A stretch of 64,000 bases of DNA, taken from NCBI GenBank assembly GCA_018524345.1, contig JADQAZ010000001.1:1240001-1304000 (forward strand), read 5' to 3'. The DNA is from Harenicola maris (lineage in GTDB: Bacteria; Pseudomonadota; Alphaproteobacteria; Rhodobacterales; Rhodobacteraceae). A program made the position numbers and the translations under genes. The notes under the pieces are model-generated. The model was not told the DNA's origin. It was given only the letters and a program-made list of their open reading frames with translations, and did no database searches. Positions 8,429-17,961 of this stretch are shown piece by piece. Position 1 is the first letter of the stretch. Each line of letters begins with the position of its first letter.

Positions 8429-9799
8429 TTACATCAATTTGCGGCGCCGTGTCACGCGAATATCGAGCTCCGTGATCTTCTTTCTCAAAGTATTGCGATT
8501 GATACCTAAAAGTTCGGCACATTTGGCCTGATTGCCGCCAGAGGCGTCGAGGGCGATCTCGATCAGGGGGGCCTCAACCTCGCGCAGGATTCGCTGATAG
8601 AGGCCGGGGGGCGGCAGGGCGCCGCCGTGCAGATCGAAATAGCGGCGCAGATGGCGCGCCACACTGGCCGACAGTTTTTCCGTATCGCCGCCCCCTGCGA
8701 GGTCCTCGACCTCGGGCTGGGTGGAGAGGACAAGTTCCACATCGGCGCGGGTGATCACCGGCTCTGTCGCCGTCACGATCAGACGGCGGATAATGTTCTC
8801 CAGCTGCCGCACGTTGCCGGGCCAGCTGTAGACGCGCACGAGTTCCTCGGCATCGGGGGCAAGGCGGCGCTGCGGGGCGCCGTCGCGTTCGGCGCGGGTC
8901 AGGAAGTGTTCGGCCAGCAGCGGAATGTCATCCACCCGCTCGCGCAGGGAGGGCACGGCAAGGGTGACGCCGCTGAGGCGGTAGTAGAGGTCCTGCCGGA
9001 AGGCGCCCTCCTCCATCCGGCTCATCAGGTTGCCTTGGCTGGAGGCCATGATCCGTGGCGCGGTGTCGGGCAGCGCGTCGAGCATGCGCACGATGCGGGT
9101 CTGTGCCTCGGGGTCCAGATCGCCGACCTCGTCGAACAGGATGGTGCCGCCGCGGGCACGGGCCAGAAGCTGCGAAGGGCCATCAAAGCTGATCAGGTCA
9201 GAGGCCGTGGCCACGACGAAGGGCATTGTGCGCCGGTCGGAGAAATCATGGATCGCGCGGGCCAGCAGGGATTTGCCCGTGCCGCTCTCGCCAGAAACCA
9301 GAACCGCCAGATCGGTGTTCATCACCTTTGCCACCAGCCGGTAAAGCGCCTGCATCTGCGCCGTGCGGCCGATCAGGGGCAGATCGTCCTGCCCTTCCTC
9401 GACGGGTTCCTCGACACGGGCCGCGGGGGCGCGGTGTTGGGAATCCAGTGCGCGGGAGGCGCGTTTCATCAGGTCCGGCAGGTCAAAGGGCTTGGGCAGG
9501 TAGTCATAGGCGTCTGCCTCTGTCGCCTGAATTGCCGTGGTGATGGTGTTCTGCGCCGAGATCACGATCACCGGCAGGCCGGGACGCTGCGCCGTGATCT
9601 TGGGCAATGTCTCAAGGCCGTTCCCGTCGGGCATCATCACATCAGAGATCACCAGATCGCCTTTGCCTTCCTCGACCCACCGCATCAGGGTCACGAGCGA
9701 GGAGGTTGCATGCACCTTGCACCCTGCGCGGGTCAGCGCCTGTGTCAAAACCGTGCGAATGGTGCGGTCGTCATCGGCGACCAGAATTGTACCGTCCAT
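8429..9799 (-). CDS. ntrC: Nitrogen regulation protein NtrC (sigma-54-independent type)
   Basis: NtrC is the response regulator that activates nitrogen-assimilation genes when phosphorylated by NtrB. The 456-residue protein has a receiver domain (Asp53 in ISDVMMP, Lys in PKPF), an AAA+ domain (Walker A GESGTGKS about residues 170-177, Walker B LFDEVGD about 221-227) and a Fis-like HTH at the C-terminus ([19 protein letters not shown]). The segment between these Walker boxes is about 20 residues shorter than in enteric NtrC and lacks GAFTGA, the loop that contacts sigma-54. Rhodobacter capsulatus NtrC has the same deletion and works with the housekeeping RNA polymerase. The start codon directly abuts the ntrB stop. 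Confidence 0.94.
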   Translation of the reverse strand: MDGTILVADDDRTIRTVLTQALTRAGCKVHATSSLVTLMRWVEEGKGDLVISDVMMPDGNGLETLPKITAQRPGLPVIVISAQNTITTAIQATEADAYDYLPKPFDLPDLMKRASRALDSQHRAPAARVEEPVEEGQDDLPLIGRTAQMQALYRLVAKVMNTDLAVLVSGESGTGKSLLARAIHDFSDRRTMPFVVATASDLISFDGPSQLLARARGGTILFDEVGDLDPEAQTRIVRMLDALPDTAPRIMASSQGNLMSRMEEGAFRQDLYYRLSGVTLAVPSLRERVDDIPLLAEHFLTRAERDGAPQRRLAPDAEELVRVYSWPGNVRQLENIIRRLIVTATEPVITRADVELVLSTQPEVEDLAGGGDTEKLSASVARHLRRYFDLHGGALPPPGLYQRILREVEAPLIEIALDASGGNQAKCAELLGINRNTLRKKITELDIRVTRRRKLM

Positions 9800-10894
9800 C
9801 TAAGCCTCTTTACTTTTTTGGGGTGACCCTGTCGCGCCGCTTCGGGCCACTGGCAGGGAAATGCGGAAAACAGTGCGGCCCGGAACGGATTTAACCGTCA
9901 CCCACCCGCCATGTTCGCCAATGATTTTTGACACCAAGGCCAGCCCGAGGCCGGTGCCGTTCTCGCGGCCCGAGACGAAGGGCTCGAAGGCCGCCTCGGC
10001 GATATCGGGCGGAAGGCCCGGGCCGTTGTCTGTGATCTCGACCTGAAGCGGCACCGGCGCGCCGCCATGCCCGCCGGGGCGGCGGATGCGCAGGGAGGTG
10101 TCGTAAAAGGTGCGCAGATGGATCGTGCCGGGCGTGTCGCCTGCGGCCTCTGCTGCGTTCTTGAGCAGGTTGAGGAAGACCTGCAGGAGCTGGTCCGCAT
10201 CGCCCACGGTTTGCGGCAGCGAGGGGTCGTAGCTCTCGGTCATGGTCATATGGGCGCCAAAGCCGAGCTGCGCGCTTTTGCGGGCGCGTTCAAGGATGTC
10301 GTGGATATTGACCGGCGAGAGGTTCGGCGGGCGGACATTGCCGAATTGCTCGACCTGCTCGAGGAGCTTCACCACGCGGCGGGTCTCGCCCACGATCAGG
10401 TCGGTCAGTTCCAGATCATCGCCCGAGAGCGACATGGACAAAAGCTGCGCTGCGCCCGCGATCCCCGCGAGGGGGTTCTTGATCTCATGGGCCAGCATCT
10501 CGGCCATGCCGATGGCGGAGCGCGCGGTGCTTTGCACCGAGATCGAGCGCCCGAGGCGGCCTGCGATCTCTCGCGGGGCGATAAGCATCAAAAGCTGCGT
10601 GCTGTCGTCCTGCATCGGGGCAATTTGCAGGTTGCAGGGCACAGGGGCGCGCTCGCCCGTGCCGACATCAACGTCATTGATAAACAGGGGGGACTCGCTT
10701 TCGCGGACCCGCTCCAGCCCCTGCTCCAGTGGTGCGTCAACCATGAGCACATCCCAGACCGGATGGTTCAGGGTCGCGCGGGAGGAGAGGTTCAGGAACA
10801 TCTCGGCGGCCGAGTTCACCTCGGCGAACCGGTCGTTGGCGTCCAGAATGATGGCAGGGATAGGAAGGGTTTGCCAAACGCGATCTGTCATCAT
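9800..10894 (-). CDS. ntrB: Nitrogen sensor kinase NtrB
   Basis: NtrB is a soluble histidine kinase/phosphatase for NtrC, controlled by the PII signal protein. The 364-residue protein has an N-terminal PAS domain (about 8-110), the H-box AHEIKNPLAGIAGAAQLL, and an ATP-binding domain with N-box NLLKNAAEAA, G1 box DNGPGLP and G2 box GTGLGLALV. No membrane segment is visible, as expected. Its ATG overlaps the dusB stop by 4 nt, and its TAG is followed at once by the ntrC start, so the three genes should be translationally coupled. Confidence 0.95.
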   Translation of the reverse strand: MMTDRVWQTLPIPAIILDANDRFAEVNSAAEMFLNLSSRATLNHPVWDVLMVDAPLEQGLERVRESESPLFINDVDVGTGERAPVPCNLQIAPMQDDSTQLLMLIAPREIAGRLGRSISVQSTARSAIGMAEMLAHEIKNPLAGIAGAAQLLSMSLSGDDLELTDLIVGETRRVVKLLEQVEQFGNVRPPNLSPVNIHDILERARKSAQLGFGAHMTMTESYDPSLPQTVGDADQLLQVFLNLLKNAAEAAGDTPGTIHLRTFYDTSLRIRRPGGHGGAPVPLQVEITDNGPGLPPDIAEAAFEPFVSGRENGTGLGLALVSKIIGEHGGWVTVKSVPGRTVFRISLPVARSGATGSPQKSKEA

Positions 10895-11871
10895 GCCGCC
10901 TCGCTTTGCAGGCCGGTCAGGGCCGTTGGTATCAGGGAAAGCACAGTGGCCGGGTGTTTTTCGGTCAGGATGGCGCGGCGCAGGGCGGGGCTGGTCCCTG
11001 CCCCGTCCATATACCAGCCAAGGTGTTTGCGGGCGACGCGCAGGCCCAGATCATCGCCGTAGAAAGCCAGCATCGCTTCGTAATGCCCCTGCACCATCTC
11101 GGCCAGGGCGGCGCCCTCGGGCACCTTGGGCGCGGGCGTGCCAAAGATGTCATGGGCGATCTGCGCCAGACGCCAAGGGGCGCCCTGCGCGCCGCGCCCG
11201 ATCATCACCCCATCGGCGCCAGAGGCCGCAAGGGCGGCCCGGGCGGTTTTGGTATCGACGATATCGCCATTGGCGATCACCGGAATGGTCACGGCCTGTT
11301 TCACCTCGGCAATGGCCGCCCAATCGGCGCGGCCCTTGTAGAACTGACACCGCGTGCGGCCATGGATGGTGATCATGCGAATGCCCGCCCCCTCGGCGCG
11401 TTTGGCGATGTCGGGGGCATTGAGGCAATCGTCATCCCAGCCAAGGCGGGTTTTCAGGGTCACGGGGATATCCACCGCATTCACCACAGACTCGATCAAC
11501 CCAAGGGCGTGGTCTGGCGTTTTCATCAGGGCAGAGCCGGACATGCCGCCCGTCACCTTCTTGGCCGGGCAGCCCATGTTGATGTCGATGATCTTTGCGC
11601 CCTGATCGGCGATCTGCTTGGCGGCGCGGGCCATCCATTCGGCCTCCCGCCCTGCAAGCTGGATCGAGGTGCCTTTGGTATCAAGGCCAAGCTCCGCACG
11701 TTCGCGCACGCCCGGCTTGCCCTGCACCATTTCCTGACTGGCGACCATTTCCGACACCACCAGACCCGCACCAAAACCGGCCACCAACTGCCGGAAGGGC
11801 AGATCGGTGATTCCCGCAAGCGGGGCCAGCAAAACCGGCGGATCAATGGCAAGATCGCTTAGGGCGGTCAC
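10891..11871 (-). CDS. dusB: tRNA-dihydrouridine synthase DusB (NifR3)
   Basis: DusB is an FMN enzyme that reduces uridine to dihydrouridine in tRNA D-loops. The product shows the family start LLAPLAGITDLPFR, the catalytic-cysteine region NMGCPAKKV, GSALM, KTRLGWDD, the phosphate-binding HGRTR and the end-of-barrel ANGDI and GVMIGRGAQG. The frame stays open to a TTG at 11928, but a GTG at 11871 has AAGGA 7 nt upstream and gives a 326-residue protein of normal length. It is the historical nifR3 position, the first gene of the ntrBC operon in Rhodobacter and relatives. Confidence 0.93.
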   Translation of the reverse strand: MTALSDLAIDPPVLLAPLAGITDLPFRQLVAGFGAGLVVSEMVASQEMVQGKPGVRERAELGLDTKGTSIQLAGREAEWMARAAKQIADQGAKIIDINMGCPAKKVTGGMSGSALMKTPDHALGLIESVVNAVDIPVTLKTRLGWDDDCLNAPDIAKRAEGAGIRMITIHGRTRCQFYKGRADWAAIAEVKQAVTIPVIANGDIVDTKTARAALAASGADGVMIGRGAQGAPWRLAQIAHDIFGTPAPKVPEGAALAEMVQGHYEAMLAFYGDDLGLRVARKHLGWYMDGAGTSPALRRAILTEKHPATVLSLIPTALTGLQSEAA

Positions 11872-12043
11872 GGGTGGGTCCTTTTCATCTCTGTCTTTCT
11901 GATATGAGCCGAATCCGGCCAATGACAACCGCTACCGCAGGGTTATTTGCGCGCAAAACTAGCACGTGCCCATTTTTTAGGCAAATACCGGGAAAAACCC
12001 AACCAAGTTGCCCCCCTTCGCAGCAGGCCCTAAACCTTGCCCC

Positions 12044-13219
12044 ATGACCGATACACCTCAGACCACACCGCCCCATATCGCCGCCCTGATCGTTGCCGCA
12101 GGGCGCGGGCGGCGTGCGGGCGGGGGGCTGCCCAAACAGTATCGCCGCCTTGGCGGCGGGGCTGTCCTGGGCCATGCGGCGCGGCTGTTCAGCGCCCGCG
12201 CCGATGTTGCCTCGCTGGTGGTGGTGATCCACCCCGATGATGCCGCCCTCGCCAAAGAGGCGCTGCCCGCAGGCACGCGCCTTGCCATGGGCGGCGAGAG
12301 CCGCGCCGCATCGGTGGCGGCGGGGCTTGCCGCCCTGCCCGATGCGGCGACCCATGTGCTGATCCATGACGCGGCGCGTCCCCTGACGCCCGCTGCGGTG
12401 ATCGGCGGCGTCATCGAGGCGCTGCACAGCGGCGCAGAGGGCGCCGCCCCTGCCTTGCCCGTCAGCGACGCCCTGTGGCGCGGCGCGGGCGGCAGCGTCA
12501 CCGCCGCCGTCCCGCGCGGCGGCCTGTCGCGGGCGCAGACGCCGCAGGGCTTTGCCCTGCCCGCGATCCGCGCCGCCCATGCCAAGGCCCCCGCAGAGGC
12601 CGCCGATGATGTAGAGGTCGCCCTTGCCGCAGGGATCAAGGTGGTGATCACCGAAGGGCATGAGAACAATTTCAAACTGACCTATCCGGCGGATTTTGCC
12701 CGCGCGGAAGGGATGCTGACCCCAAAGGAAGAACGCCCCATGGATATACGCACCGGCAACGGCTTTGACGTGCATCGTTTCGGCCCCGGAGACCACGTGA
12801 CCCTCTGCGGGGTGCAGATCCCCCTCGGCCGCGGATTGCAGGGCCATTCCGATGCGGATGTGGCCATGCACACGGTGACAGATGCGATCTACGGTGCCCT
12901 TGCCATGGGCGATATCGGCCAGCATTTCCCCCCCAGTGACCCGCAGTGGAGGGGCGCGGCGAGCGAGATTTTCCTGCGCCACGCCGTTGATCTGGCCCGC
13001 AGCGAGGGGTTTACCATCACCCATATGGATTGCACCGTGATTTGCGAATTTCCCAAGGTTGGGCCCCATGCCGGGCCGATGCGGGCCGAAATGGCGCGGA
13101 TCATGGGGCTGGATGTGTCCCGCGTCAGCGTCAAGGCGACCACATCGGAGCGCCTCGGCTTTACCGGCCGCGGTGAGGGAATTGCGGCCATGGCCACAGT
13201 CACGCTGGTGGCGTCATGA
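12044..13219 (+). CDS. ispDF: Bifunctional IspD/IspF (MEP pathway)
   Basis: A fusion catalysing two non-consecutive steps of the MEP isoprenoid pathway. Residues about 1-225 are IspD (2-C-methyl-D-erythritol 4-phosphate cytidylyltransferase: [12 protein letters not shown] and LPKQY near the N-terminus, HDAARP, TPQ). Residues about 232-391 are IspF (2,4-cyclodiphosphate synthase: [17 protein letters not shown] and the conserved [13 protein letters not shown]). An IspD-IspF fusion is common in alphaproteobacteria. The frame opens at a TTG at 12008; the ATG at 12044 (MTDTPQ) is the better start by length. It diverges from dusB and overlaps pgpA by 4 nt. Confidence 0.95.
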   Translation: MTDTPQTTPPHIAALIVAAGRGRRAGGGLPKQYRRLGGGAVLGHAARLFSARADVASLVVVIHPDDAALAKEALPAGTRLAMGGESRAASVAAGLAALPDAATHVLIHDAARPLTPAAVIGGVIEALHSGAEGAAPALPVSDALWRGAGGSVTAAVPRGGLSRAQTPQGFALPAIRAAHAKAPAEAADDVEVALAAGIKVVITEGHENNFKLTYPADFARAEGMLTPKEERPMDIRTGNGFDVHRFGPGDHVTLCGVQIPLGRGLQGHSDADVAMHTVTDAIYGALAMGDIGQHFPPSDPQWRGAASEIFLRHAVDLARSEGFTITHMDCTVICEFPKVGPHAGPMRAEMARIMGLDVSRVSVKATTSERLGFTGRGEGIAAMATVTLVAS

Positions 13220-13707
13220 TTGCGCGTCATATTGCAACCCTTGGCCCCGTTGGCCATCTTCGCCCCGCCCCCGGCACATGGGGCAGCGCGGCCTCGGTTC
13301 TGCTGGGGCTTTTGCTGGCGTGGATCGGCGGGCCCTATCTGTTTATCCTGCTGACGCTAGCCGCCCTGCCCCTTGGCATCTGGGCCACGGCAGAGGCCAC
13401 GCGGGGGCAGGACAATCACGACCCTTCCGAGATCGTCATAGACGAGCTTTTGGGCCAGTGGATCGCCCTTTGGCCTGTGGTGATCGGCGCGGCCCATGTG
13501 GGGGCGGATTTGCTGGCGCTCTGGCCCGGGATCCTGACCGCCTTTGTCGCCTTCCGCTTCTTTGACATCACCAAATTCGGGCCGATTGGCTGGGCCGACC
13601 GGCGCAGCGATGCCCTGGGCGTGATGCTGGACGATGCCTTTGCGGGAATCGCGGCGGCTGTGGTTACGGTGGCTTTCGCGGCCCTTGCCCATCTGGTGCT
13701 GGTATGA
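13216..13707 (+). CDS. pgpA: Phosphatidylglycerophosphatase A
   Basis: PgpA dephosphorylates phosphatidylglycerol phosphate in the inner membrane, the last step of phosphatidylglycerol synthesis. The 163-residue protein shows the family motifs PAPGTWGS near the N-terminus, [15 protein letters not shown] in the middle and [12 protein letters not shown](GW)AD towards the end, plus three to four hydrophobic segments. The start overlaps the ispDF stop as ATGA, and its own stop overlaps the start of the next gene the same way, so ispDF-pgpA-pncC is one tightly coupled operon. Confidence 0.94.
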   Translation: MIARHIATLGPVGHLRPAPGTWGSAASVLLGLLLAWIGGPYLFILLTLAALPLGIWATAEATRGQDNHDPSEIVIDELLGQWIALWPVVIGAAHVGADLLALWPGILTAFVAFRFFDITKFGPIGWADRRSDALGVMLDDAFAGIAAAVVTVAFAALAHLVLV

Positions 13708-14192
13708 CGCGGGCGGAAACACTGGTTGCGCGGGCACGGGACGCGGGGCTGATGATTGCTACAGCGGAAAGCTGCACCGGCGGTTTGGTCGCGGGGGCGA
13801 TTACGGATATTCCGGGGTCCTCCGCCGTGTTCGAGCGCGGGCTTGTGACCTATTCCAACACCGCGAAACAAAGCCTTCTGGGCGTTGAGGGGGCCACCCT
13901 GACGGCCCATGGCGCGGTGTCCGAGGAGGTGGCGATCGAGATGGCCGAGGGGGCGCTGCGGCGCTCTGACGCCGATCTGACCGTCAGCGTGACCGGCATC
14001 GCCGGGCCGGGCGGATCAGAGCATAAACCCGAGGGGCGCGTGTGTTTCGCCCGCGCGGGCATTGGCATTCCGACCATTGCCATCACCGTGGAATTTGGCC
14101 CCCGCGGACGCGCCGCCGTGCGCCAAGCCAGTGTGGCGCAGGCGCTTGACCTGCTCATCGATGCACTTCCAGAAGGCGCGATAGAGGATTGA
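13704..14192 (+). CDS. pncC: Nicotinamide-nucleotide amidohydrolase PncC (CinA C-terminal type)
   Basis: A stand-alone CinA C-terminal domain that deamidates nicotinamide mononucleotide for NAD recycling. The 162-residue product has the family motifs AESCTGGLVAG (catalytic Ser), VTYSNTAKQ and TGIAGPGG with the conserved GRVCFA after it. Length (about 160) equals that of the single-domain form. It overlaps pgpA by 4 nt as the last gene of the operon. It ends one base before the convergent ratA-like gene, leaving no room for a separate terminator. Confidence 0.93.
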   Translation: MTRAETLVARARDAGLMIATAESCTGGLVAGAITDIPGSSAVFERGLVTYSNTAKQSLLGVEGATLTAHGAVSEEVAIEMAEGALRRSDADLTVSVTGIAGPGGSEHKPEGRVCFARAGIGIPTIAITVEFGPRGRAAVRQASVAQALDLLIDALPEGAIED

Positions 14193-14193
14193 T

Positions 14194-14640
14194 CTAGCTG
14201 GAATAAAGCGCGTCGGCGCGGGCCTCGAAGGCGCGCACGATGCGCTGCATGGCCTCGTTAAAGAACAGGCCCGCCGCGCCGCGCAGGATCGGGTTGCGGA
14301 ATTCGAAATCGACGTCGAAATGCACCTCGCAGCCCTCCTCCGCCTCGGTAAAGCGCCATGTGCTCTTGAGGTGTTTAAACGGCCCATCGAGATATTCGGT
14401 GTCGATCCGGCTGCCATCCTTCCACAGGGTCACGCGGCTGCCAAAGCGTTCGCGAAAGACCTTGAAAGATATGACCAAATCGGCCTCCATCACATCCACC
14501 TCGCCCTGCGGCGTGGTGGAGCGGATGCGCGCGGCGGCGCACCATGGCAGGAATTCGGGGTAACGGGCCACATCGGCCACCAGATCAAACATCTGCTGGG
14601 CGCTATGGGGCAGTTTGCGGGTTTCGGCGTGCTGCGGCAT
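14194..14640 (-). CDS. SRPBCC family protein, COQ10/RatA type
   Basis: A 148-residue START-like protein of the family shared by mitochondrial COQ10 (coenzyme Q chaperone) and bacterial RatA. Family signatures are the N-terminal [27 protein letters not shown], and the later [13 protein letters not shown]. In alphaproteobacteria the coenzyme Q-binding role is more likely than the ribosome-toxin role, which is inference. The frame stays open to 14682, but the ATG at 14640 (MPQHAE) matches the usual family N-terminus. It is convergent with pncC and divergent from hpt. Confidence 0.88.
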   Translation of the reverse strand: MPQHAETRKLPHSAQQMFDLVADVARYPEFLPWCAAARIRSTTPQGEVDVMEADLVISFKVFRERFGSRVTLWKDGSRIDTEYLDGPFKHLKSTWRFTEAEEGCEVHFDVDFEFRNPILRGAAGLFFNEAMQRIVRAFEARADALYSS

Positions 14641-14717
14641 TTGGTAGTCGGGCCTTTTCGGGGCTTGAGTGCTTGGGGCCATGTCCTATGCTTGAGCGGC
14701 AAAATCAAGGGTACGAA

Positions 14718-15257
14718 ATGGCGCAGCGACCATATGTTATCGATCAGCTTATCTCTGCCAAGGCGATTGCCGCCCGCATAGAAGAGCTTTCGCGGCTTAT
14801 CGAGGCCGAATTCAAGGACACCGACAAACTTATCGTGATCGGCCTTTTGCGCGGCAGTTTCGTGTTTATCGCCGACCTCGTGCGCGAATTGAACCTGCCG
14901 GTGGAGGTCGATTTCCTTGAGGCCTCGAGCTACGGCGACGAGATGACCAGCAGCCGCGAAGTGCGCATCCTCAAGGACCTGCGCGGGCAGATCGAGGGGC
15001 GCGATGTTCTGGTGGTTGAGGATATCGTCGACACCGGCCACACCCTGTTCCACGTCAGCAAATTCCTGAGCGCCAAGGGACCGGCGCGGATGAAGACCAT
15101 CGCCCTGCTGGACAAGCCTTCGCGCCGCGAGGTGGACTTTAGCGCCGATTGGTTAGGCTTTGAAATCCCTGATGAATTCGTGGTCGGCTATGGCATCGAC
15201 TATGCCCAGAGGAACCGCGACCTGCCCCATATCGGCAAGGTGCGGTTTACGGATTGA
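14718..15257 (+). CDS. hpt: Hypoxanthine phosphoribosyltransferase
   Basis: This purine-salvage enzyme makes IMP/GMP from hypoxanthine or guanine and PRPP. The 179-residue protein contains the PRPP-binding motif [14 protein letters not shown] (about residues 97-110), the flexible-loop [10 protein letters not shown] and the C-terminal [15 protein letters not shown] that is diagnostic for bacterial Hpt. The frame extends upstream to 14544, but the ATG at 14718 has AAGG about 8 nt before it and yields the standard length. Its last 11 bp overlap the end of the convergent Sel1-repeat gene. Confidence 0.93.
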   Translation: MAQRPYVIDQLISAKAIAARIEELSRLIEAEFKDTDKLIVIGLLRGSFVFIADLVRELNLPVEVDFLEASSYGDEMTSSREVRILKDLRGQIEGRDVLVVEDIVDTGHTLFHVSKFLSAKGPARMKTIALLDKPSRREVDFSADWLGFEIPDEFVVGYGIDYAQRNRDLPHIGKVRFTD

Positions 15258-16179
15258 TCTGCTCTGCAAAGAGCTGGGCGGCGGTTTCATCCTCGGGGGT
15301 CAGGTATTCCACCAGACCCTCGCATTCGACCAGAAACCCCTCGCGCTGATCGGCGGCGGCGTTCTGGATGCCCCAGAGGCAATAGCCGTAGCCCTCGACC
15401 GGATCCTGCCAGAAGCCTTCCTGATCGGTGACGAACTGGCCAAGGTTAACGCCCGCAAGGGCGACGCCGCGCTCCACCGCCTCGCGAAAGAACATATAGG
15501 CGGCGGTGTTATCCACCGGCCCGCCCATGCCGTATTCAAACATCAGCGCAAGGGAGTTGAAGCTTTCTGCATGGCCAAGGTCGGCCGCCTTGGCATAGAG
15601 CGCCCGCGCTCCTTCAAGGTTTTCTTCCATTTCAATGCCTTGGCGCATGAAGTTCGCAAGGTTGTAGGTGGAATTGCGATCCCCGCCCGCATCGCCTTGG
15701 CGGTAAAGCTCGGCCGCTTTGGCAAGGTCCCGCGGGACGCCGCGGCCTTGTTCATAAAGGATGCCGAGGTTGGAATAGCTGCGCGAATAATCCTGTTGCA
15801 GCGCCTTTTCAAACAGCCCCCGCGCCTTTTCCGGGTCTGGCGTGATGCCATGTTCGCCGTCCGCATAGATGATGCCAAGATTGTGAAGAGCGCGAGGGAA
15901 ATCCTGCGCCGCGCTTTTCTCATACCATGCGATGGCGGTCTCGATGTTTTGTTCGACCCCGTTGCCGTTTTCATAGGCCGCGCCCAGCAGGTTCTGCGCA
16001 TTGGCGTTTCCCGCCTCTGCCGCCGGGGTCAGGACCTCAAGCGCCGTGGCGTAGCGCCCTGCGATATAATCAAGCCGGGCTTCGGCGACCTCGGGGTCGG
16101 CGTCTTGTGCCATGGCGGAAAAGGGCAAAACTGTAGCAATTACAGCGGCTAATGCGGCGGATCGCAGAAAACGGGACAT
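15247..16179 (-). CDS. Periplasmic Sel1-like (TPR) repeat protein
   Basis: A 310-residue exported protein: a signal peptide ([18 protein letters not shown], cleavage near residue 24, AMA-QD) followed by at least five Sel1-type repeats of about 36 residues, recognisable by [48 protein letters not shown] and [12 protein letters not shown]. Sel1 repeats form solenoids for protein-protein contacts; no enzymatic domain is visible, so the partner is unknown. The start at 16179 has AAAGGAA upstream, better than an open-frame start at 16233. The 3' end overlaps convergent hpt. Confidence 0.85.
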   Translation of the reverse strand: MSRFLRSAALAAVIATVLPFSAMAQDADPEVAEARLDYIAGRYATALEVLTPAAEAGNANAQNLLGAAYENGNGVEQNIETAIAWYEKSAAQDFPRALHNLGIIYADGEHGITPDPEKARGLFEKALQQDYSRSYSNLGILYEQGRGVPRDLAKAAELYRQGDAGGDRNSTYNLANFMRQGIEMEENLEGARALYAKAADLGHAESFNSLALMFEYGMGGPVDNTAAYMFFREAVERGVALAGVNLGQFVTDQEGFWQDPVEGYGYCLWGIQNAAADQREGFLVECEGLVEYLTPEDETAAQLFAEQINP

Positions 16180-16271
16180 GAATGGTTCCTTTGGGTTATG
16201 GCTTGAGTTTATCGTGACAGCAGCCGCGCGCAATGGGCCGCAGGCGAGGCATTGAAACAGGAGCCGCAGAC

Positions 16272-16448
16272 ATGTGGATGGGTTGGTTATTCCGGATGAA
16301 ACGATGGGCGCAAAACCCGCCCTCGACCAGCCGCGTGATTATGGTGCTGTCGATCGTTGCGATCTGTCTGGTGCTGTTTGCCATCGAACGCTTTATCGGC
16401 TGGCCCGAGGCCCTGAGCCCCGAAGTGCGAAGATCACGGTTCCCATAA
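16272..16448 (+). CDS. Small single-pass membrane protein
   Basis: A 58-residue product, MWMGWLFRMKRW..., with one clear membrane helix (VIMVLSIVAICLVLFAI, about residues 23-39) between a basic N-terminus and a short C-terminal tail. AGGAG lies about 10 nt before the ATG at 16272; the frame itself opens at 16233. I recall similar short proteins in Rhodobacterales but no function for them. It precedes the cytochrome c' gene by 64 nt in the same direction, so a link to the cytochromes is possible but not shown. Confidence 0.7.
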   Translation: MWMGWLFRMKRWAQNPPSTSRVIMVLSIVAICLVLFAIERFIGWPEALSPEVRRSRFP

Positions 16449-16512
16449 CGGCCAAATGCGGTAAGCTTCCCCTAAGACAGCCACCTTTTCGTTATTTCTC
16501 AAGGAGCCATCT

Positions 16513-16986
16513 ATGACCCGTTTTCGTATTCCCAAAATCACTGCAATTGCCCTCTGCGCCGCGAGTGGCCTTGCCATGGCGGCGAGCCACGGCGGCCCGA
16601 AAGAGGCCTATGAGATGCGCAGCGCCAACATGAAGACAATGGCCAAGAACCTTGGAATCATTGGCAATATGGTCAAGGGCGATCTGGACTATGACAGCGC
16701 CGCCGCGACGGAGGCCGCGACCGCATTGCTGGCCGCTGCGGATCATGATGTGGATGCGCTCTGGCCCGAGGGGTCGGACAGTAGCGCGGTTGAGGGCAGC
16801 CGCGCCAAGGCGGAGATCTGGGCCGATTTCGAGGGGTTCAAGGGGCTGAACGCCGATCTGGTGACAGCCGCCGCCGCGATGAAGGAGGCCGCTGGCACCG
16901 ATCTGGCGGCGATGCAGGCCGCCATGGGCGCCCTTGGCGGGACCTGCGGCGCCTGCCACAGGACCTATCGCGCGCCGAAGGGATAG
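16513..16986 (+). CDS. cycP: Cytochrome c' (class II c-type cytochrome)
   Basis: Cytochrome c' is a periplasmic four-helix-bundle haem protein that binds NO and is linked to nitrosative-stress tolerance. The 157-residue precursor has a signal peptide (ITAIALCAASGLAMA, cleavage about residue 23) and a single haem-binding CGACH about nine residues from the C-terminus, the hallmark of class II cytochromes where haem attaches near the end of the chain. A good Shine-Dalgarno (AAGGAG) lies 7 nt before the ATG. A diheme cytochrome c gene starts 6 nt after its stop, so the two are co-transcribed. Confidence 0.9.
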   Translation: MTRFRIPKITAIALCAASGLAMAASHGGPKEAYEMRSANMKTMAKNLGIIGNMVKGDLDYDSAAATEAATALLAAADHDVDALWPEGSDSSAVEGSRAKAEIWADFEGFKGLNADLVTAAAAMKEAAGTDLAAMQAAMGALGGTCGACHRTYRAPKG

Positions 16987-16992
16987 GGCGAT

Positions 16993-17877
16993 ATGCGCCT
17001 TGTAAAATGGGCCCTTGGGGCCGCTGTTCTTGGGGCGGCGGTCTATTGGGGTGTGACGCGTCCGGCGGGGCTTGACCCTGCCTTTGCCGGTGTCACCGGC
17101 GATGCGGAGGCCGGCGCGCTGAGCTTTGCCGCGGGGGGCTGTGCCTCTTGCCATTCGGCCCCCGGGGCGACGGGTGAGGCCAAGCTGGTTCTGGCGGGGG
17201 GCAAGGCTTTTGCCTCGCCCTTTGGCACCTTTTACGCGCCGAATATCTCGCCCAGTGAGGCGGGCATTGGCGGGTGGAGCAGCCAAGACCTTGCCCTTGC
17301 CATGACTGAGGGGGTTTCCCCCGGCGGGCAGCATTATTTCCCAGCCTTTCCATATACTTCCTACCAGAAGGCCTCGCCGCAGGATGTGGCGGGTATCTAT
17401 GCCTATGTGATGACTTTGCCCGCCGATGCGACGCCGTCCAAGGCCCATGAGGTGGGCTTTCCCTATAACATCCGCCGCAATATGGGCGGGTGGAAATTCC
17501 TGTTCGGCGGCGGCGATTGGGCCGTGGGAGGGGAGCTGACAGAGGCGCAGGAACGCGGGCGCTATCTGGTGGAGGGGCTGGCCCATTGCGGCGAGTGTCA
17601 CACCCCGCGCAACGCCCTTGGCGGGCTGCAACGCGGCCAGTGGCTGGGCGGGGCGGCGAACCCCTCTGGCGAGGGGCGCATTCCCAATATCACCCCCGGC
17701 GGGCTGGATTGGAGCGAGGGCGATATTGCGGAATACCTCTCCTCTGGTTTCACGCCGGAGTTTGACACGGCGGGGGGCGAGATGGTGGATGTGATCGAGA
17801 ATATCGCGCAGCTGAGCGATGCGGATCGGACGGCGATTGCGGCCTATTTGAAGGTGGTGCCGAGCGTTTCGAATTAG
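16993..17877 (+). CDS. Diheme c-type cytochrome
   Basis: A 294-residue membrane-anchored or exported protein with a short hydrophobic N-terminus (WALGAAVLGAAVYWGV) and two class I haem sites, CASCH near residue 50 and CGECH near residue 200, each with a downstream Met candidate. This two-domain arrangement resembles diheme electron-transfer subunits of alcohol/aldehyde dehydrogenases and the cytochrome c family next to cytochrome c' genes in Rhodobacter-type genomes. No dehydrogenase gene lies nearby, so the electron donor is unknown. The 6-nt gap to cycP indicates one operon. Confidence 0.88.
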   Translation: MRLVKWALGAAVLGAAVYWGVTRPAGLDPAFAGVTGDAEAGALSFAAGGCASCHSAPGATGEAKLVLAGGKAFASPFGTFYAPNISPSEAGIGGWSSQDLALAMTEGVSPGGQHYFPAFPYTSYQKASPQDVAGIYAYVMTLPADATPSKAHEVGFPYNIRRNMGGWKFLFGGGDWAVGGELTEAQERGRYLVEGLAHCGECHTPRNALGGLQRGQWLGGAANPSGEGRIPNITPGGLDWSEGDIAEYLSSGFTPEFDTAGGEMVDVIENIAQLSDADRTAIAAYLKVVPSVSN

Positions 17878-17889
17878 GCCGGAAACCGC

Positions 17890-17932
17890 ATGCACATCTG
17901 ATGCACATGTGATGCACATCCCATGCATATGA
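17890..17932 (+). repeat. 11-bp tandem repeat, copy 1
   Basis: Four consecutive 11-bp units: ATGCACATCTG, ATGCACATGTG, ATGCACATCCC and a partial ATGCATATGA. The same unit recurs at 53757-53798 (opposite strand) and 63142-63174, each time in a non-coding gap beside a palindrome. Confidence 0.85.
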
Positions 17933-17961
17933 TTTGGCACATCGGTTTTTGGCGGGGCGGG

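Noticed and set aside
17890-17932. CRISPR-like array
   Set aside because: The 11-bp units are contiguous, with no spacers and no cas genes.
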